Shown: positions 60,485-64,000 of the stretch, one piece after another
Layout of the letters: every line of letters begins with the position of its first letter
How positions within the stretch are numbered: position 1 is the stretch's first letter
Origin: Maratus speciosus
Taxonomy: Eukaryota; Arthropoda; Arachnida; Araneae; Salticidae
DNA: 64,000 nucleotides
Direction: 5' to 3'
NCBI GenBank assembly: GCA_963932465.1
Contig: OZ010793.1
Location: forward strand, 259,065,196-259,129,195
The notes under the pieces: model-generated
The model's input: only the letters and a program-made list of their open reading frames with translations
The model's database searches: none
What the model was told of the DNA's origin: nothing
Made by a program: the position numbers and the translations under genes

Positions 60485-61588
60485 TAGGGATTGACCGAAT
60501 ACCGAATAGTCGATTCGGTATTCGGTGATTCGGCATGTAAACCGAATATTCGGCTTCGGCCGAATACTTTTAAGTATTCGGCCGAATAATTGCAGATAAG
60601 TATTTTCTTAGAAGGAGAAGGATTCTCTTTTACTTAGAAGTAGAATGGGCTAAATGATGAGTTTCAATATTATGTGCATGAGTTCAAAGTTCAGCTGCAC
60701 TACCAAAAACAAGTCAAAGGCCATTTTTAATTACAAAAAACTCTTTCCTTCCTAAAATAGTCTATATATGGGTGAAATCAGAACAACTGTTTATGATAGA
60801 GAAAAAATAAAGTAAGGAATATGGGCATCTTTCCCTAACTATTTAATTTTAATTATTTCTAGATTAGTTTTTTCAATTTAAATTTATTTAATGTGTATTT
60901 TCTTTAATATACACCTCAAATAAGTATATCAGAGTTCATCTCTGTATACTAAGGTTTATATTAAAGAAAATACACACATCAAATAAGTATACCCCTATGC
61001 CTATCCTATAGCTTTTATAACCATTAAATTAAAATCGCTTAAATTTATCTTCATCACCACAATGATAAATATTAATCAAAATATAAATATGTATCAATAA
61101 TTTCACAGAAAATAGTTAAATGTACAAATTGATATGATACCTTTTGTATTTGAGAACATTCCAATTCAATATGTATATAATTAGACAATCCGTAAATCAG
61201 CTTAATAACAACATTGTTTCTTTTTATTTGAATGAACTTTTGTTTTTCTGAGAATTCCTATCCTTAATAATAGCCTGTATAGTTAATACTTTCATTAATC
61301 TGGATATTGACTAGAGATAAAATAATAAAAAATAAGTGATGGGTTAATGAATTTGTGAGTTGAAAGAAGTCATTAAATTTTTTTGTGTAATTAGATTTAA
61401 GGATAAAAATGTAACTAAATTAAATTATTAAGAATTTAATTTTAATTAAAGTTTATTAAAAAAGCTAATGTATGCAAAAATGTGTATTAAAAATTTTTAA
61501 GTATTCGGTTGCCGAATACCGAATATTCGGTGTACACTTTGACCGAAGCTTCGGTATTCGGCAAAACTGCTGATTCGGTCAATCCCTA
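60485..61588. mobile_element. hAT element, TAGGGATTGACCGAAT termini, 8-bp duplication
   Basis: TAGGGATTGACCGAATACCG at the left and ATTCGGTCAATCCCTA at the right. ATTTAGAC is duplicated exactly at 60477-60484 and 61589-61596. Both subterminal regions are dense in CCGAATA / TATTCGG. 1104 bp without a transposase. Fragments at 6085-6183 and 24345-24420 share the ATTCGG style. Confidence 0.95.
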
Positions 61589-61596
61589 ATTTAGAC

Positions 61597-62880
61597 GTGA
61601 ATTTCCCTTCCAAGGAAAATGTCTGATTCCAACACAGATCTATGCTGACAAATAATTCAATGGGAAGTGCAATGAAAGCACCTATTATTCAACAAAAAGT
61701 ACCCCTTTACTTAACAAGCTCAAAACGTTGACACGTTTACAAATTCATTTTTTTACGGATAGATATAAAATTGGAAAGCCTGACTATGGAAGAGACTTGG
61801 AATAGAACTGTTTTTTCCATTTTTTGATCAATAAATTACCTATTGAGTTATAAGCGATTTTGATCCCGTGACACAGCATTTTTCTTCCCTTACTGACTAG
61901 GGTGGTCCTTATTTTCGAAGTTATCAAAGTCGATAAAACAAACCTTTTAAAGTCACATCAAGGCGTCACTTAAATTTTATATCATATCTTTTAAAACTCA
62001 TATTTTGAATTTATGAGAGATGCAAATGATAAAGCAACAGCGAATAAAATTTTATGCAGCTTTTCATGTTGAACATAACTTTTGCACATGCGATTATAAA
62101 TAAAACAAAAATAAAATGATGAAATAAATACAAATATATTTTTTAAGAAATAGCATAACGTCACTCAAAATTTGATATCAGTATTTTTAAGTTCCATGTT
62201 TAAAATTCTTAGAGCATAAGATAAAGTGCTGCGTCAGAAGCTTTTAACACGTCAAGGGTTTTTGCATTGATAAATAATATTCAATATTTAGCATAAAGTA
62301 TTTTCATTTAAAAAATGCAGATTTTTTACAGCAGTTAATAAGAAAATACAATGATCTTTAAGATTTTGGTTAAGTTGTAAAAGAAATTTTTCTGGATTGG
62401 GGAAGATTATCCTTAAAGAATTTAAAAGAGTAACTTAAGATATCAAATTGAATAACACAGCTTGCAAAAATTGAATGCTAGTTATAGCATTTCAATAATA
62501 CCAATCAATCTTTTCTGTTAGTTGCTGAATCTAATGCAGGGCTTGAAATTCAATTTTTCCTAGGAGGGGAGTCTCCCTACCAACATTTATAAATGGAGGG
62601 GAGTTGAGCTATTTGGGAGGGAAACAAAAATCTAAAACCCACCGTTATTTAAAGATTTATGTTATTTTGTCTTTATCTTAAGTATTGTATTAATACAGAC
62701 TGTCAGGATGTTTGAGTAAAAAAAAAAAAAGAAATAAATAAAAAAAATCAAATTCACAGCAAATTTCCTGAACGGTTACAGCAGGGGATGGGAAGGGAAA
62801 TCCTCTCCAGGTGCTAATTATTTTTTGTTGCAGGTCGAGTAAACTCTTTTTGTTGGTTCAGTTTGATTTCATGGTATTTT
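61597..62880. other. repeat fragments and unassigned sequence
   Basis: 61723-61912 is a reverse copy of the right part of the TTAA MITE at 23376 (AAAATTGGAAAGC, GAGTTATAAGCGATTTTGAT, GTGACACAGCATTTTTCTTC). 62536 starts CAGGGCTTGAAATTCAATTT, a hAT-like end without a clear partner, followed by GGAGGGGAG words. The rest is AT-rich and unassigned. Confidence 0.55.
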
Positions 62881-62884
62881 TTTC

Positions 62885-63525
62885 TGCAGCCCTTTGACGA
62901 AATTCGCGTTTTATCCGTGATCTTTTGACGAAATTAGAGTTTCTTTTAGCGACCCTTTGATGAAATTCGCGTTTTTTCGCAACCTTTTGACGAAACTCGC
63001 GTTTTTCCATGATCTTTTGACGAAAATTGCATTTTTCGCGATCTTTTGACGAAAATTGCGATTCTTTGACGAAATTTGTGGGGTTTTTTTCGTGATCTGT
63101 TGATGAAATTAGTGTTCCTATGACAAAATGCGCGTTTTTTTTCGCGATCCTTTGTCGAAATTAGAGTTTTTTCGCAATTCTTTGATAAAATTCCTGCGGC
63201 CCTTTAACTAAATTCGCGTTTATTCCGGGATCCTTTGACGAAATTTCCATTTTACCGCGATTCTTTGACGAAATTAGTTTTTTTCGCGATCCTTTGCCGA
63301 AACACGCGTTCTTTTGCCGAAATTTATGCTTTTTTTGCTATCTTTTGATGTAATTCATGTTTTTTTGCGATCCTTTGATGAATTTAGAGGTTTTTTTTTT
63401 GCGATCTGACGAAATTCACGTTTTTCTGCGATCCTATGACAAAATTCGCGTTTAATTCGCAATTCTTTGAGACGAAATTGATTTTTTGGCAATCATTTGT
63501 CGATATTCGCGACATTTTTCTGTTA
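62885..63525. repeat. FR minisatellite array, T-type orientation
   Basis: About 22 units including GATCTTTTGACGAAATTAGA and GATCCTTTGACGAAATTTCC. It ends in TTTTCGGAAAATTTGTAACA and GAATCACTCGTG (to about 63581), the FR-carrier terminal motif. Confidence 0.92.
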
Positions 63526-63581
63526 AATTGATGACCGACTTTTCATAATTTTCGGAAAATTTGTAACAGAATCACTCGTGA

Positions 63582-63765
63582 ATTCGCCAATCGGTCGCGG
63601 ACATTTGTCAACCGATCTCGAGAAAAAAATAATGAAGTTTGTCTATCGATTGAGTGAAAAATTCGTGAATTTCAACGATCTTTTGTGGTAAAAAACCCCC
63701 GCAAAATGTGTCAATCGGTTGCGCGAAAATATCGGGAAATTAACAAGCCGTTCACAGGAGTTGAT
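63582..63765. repeat. degraded FR-like units
   Basis: GAATTCGCCAATCGGTCGCG, CATTTGTCAACCGATCTCG and TGTGTCAATCGGTTGCGCG: A-type units with CAATCGGT in place of CAAAAGAT, directly after the T-type array, so orientation switches here. Confidence 0.65.
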
Positions 63766-63769
63766 CGTA

Positions 63770-64000
63770 CAGGGTTCATACTCATTTTCCAAGAAAAAAT
63801 CCCCTGAGAATCCCCTGATGCATAATTTTTCCATGTCAACAATCAATGACATTTTTTAAACCAGTATCACGACCCCTCGCCCTCCTCTCCTTTAAAAAAA
63901 GATACAAACTAGATAATCTCAAAAATACAGTTTATATATTACCTATATAAACAATATGAACAGAACTTTAAAGGAAAAGCATTAATTTGTGTACAACAGA
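63770..64000. mobile_element. left end of a CAGGGTTCATAC hAT-like element, runs off the window
   Basis: CAGGGTTCATACTCATTTTC and CAAGAAAAAATCCCC resemble the left end at 10503 (CAGGGTTCATACAGAGTTGG, GAAGAAAATATCC). The other end would lie beyond 64000. Confidence 0.6.

Overview
This is an AT-rich animal genomic window with spliced genes, very long introns and stacked DNA transposons. The base composition, the repeat types and the protein relatives suggest an arthropod. The abundant TTTCGTCAAA minisatellite recalls repeats in orb-weaver spider sequence, but that is memory and was not checked, so the taxonomic call is weak.

The only recognisable host gene is a far upstream element-binding protein (FUBP/KHSRP/Psi family) on the minus strand. 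Seven short exons at 59355-59442, 42673-42708, 40198-40222, 39879-39943, 38417-38546, 18756-18921 and 6295-6393 join in phase into 203 residues. They cover the N-terminal helix with the KRPLED motif, all of KH1 and most of KH2. The first exon lies to the right of the window, and KH3, KH4 and the C-terminus lie to the left. Nearly everything else is intronic.

The introns are layered with DNA transposons. 101-3827 holds two pogo/Tigger-type elements. 9374-15327 is a Tc1 element split by a hAT-like element that itself holds further elements. 33360-38225 holds foldbacks, a 5-bp-duplication hAT MITE and a nested insertion with 147-bp tandem repeats. 40551-42583 is a TTAA-flanked foldback with a very uniform minisatellite. 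43560-45800 is a piggyBac relic interrupted by a hAT element. 46466-50515 is a complete hAT element with an intact 789-codon transposase gene. 53765-56757 is a second Tigger copy broken up by a piggyBac-like MITE and by the largest minisatellite array. 57900-61588 holds two further inverted-repeat elements.

The most distinctive feature is a minisatellite with units of about 29-31 bp, core TTTGACGAAATTCGCG (reverse CGCGAATTTCGTCAAA), here called FR. It occurs in at least fifteen arrays in both orientations, roughly 7-8 kb in total. Several arrays end in a terminal motif of the form CAGGxGTGATTCTGTTCC, which suggests they are the payload of a non-autonomous hAT-like element. At least three copies of a second family (ends CAGACCTGCCAAC) share the same internal FR segment, so the satellite appears to have been co-mobilised. 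Stop-free readings of these arrays are not genes.
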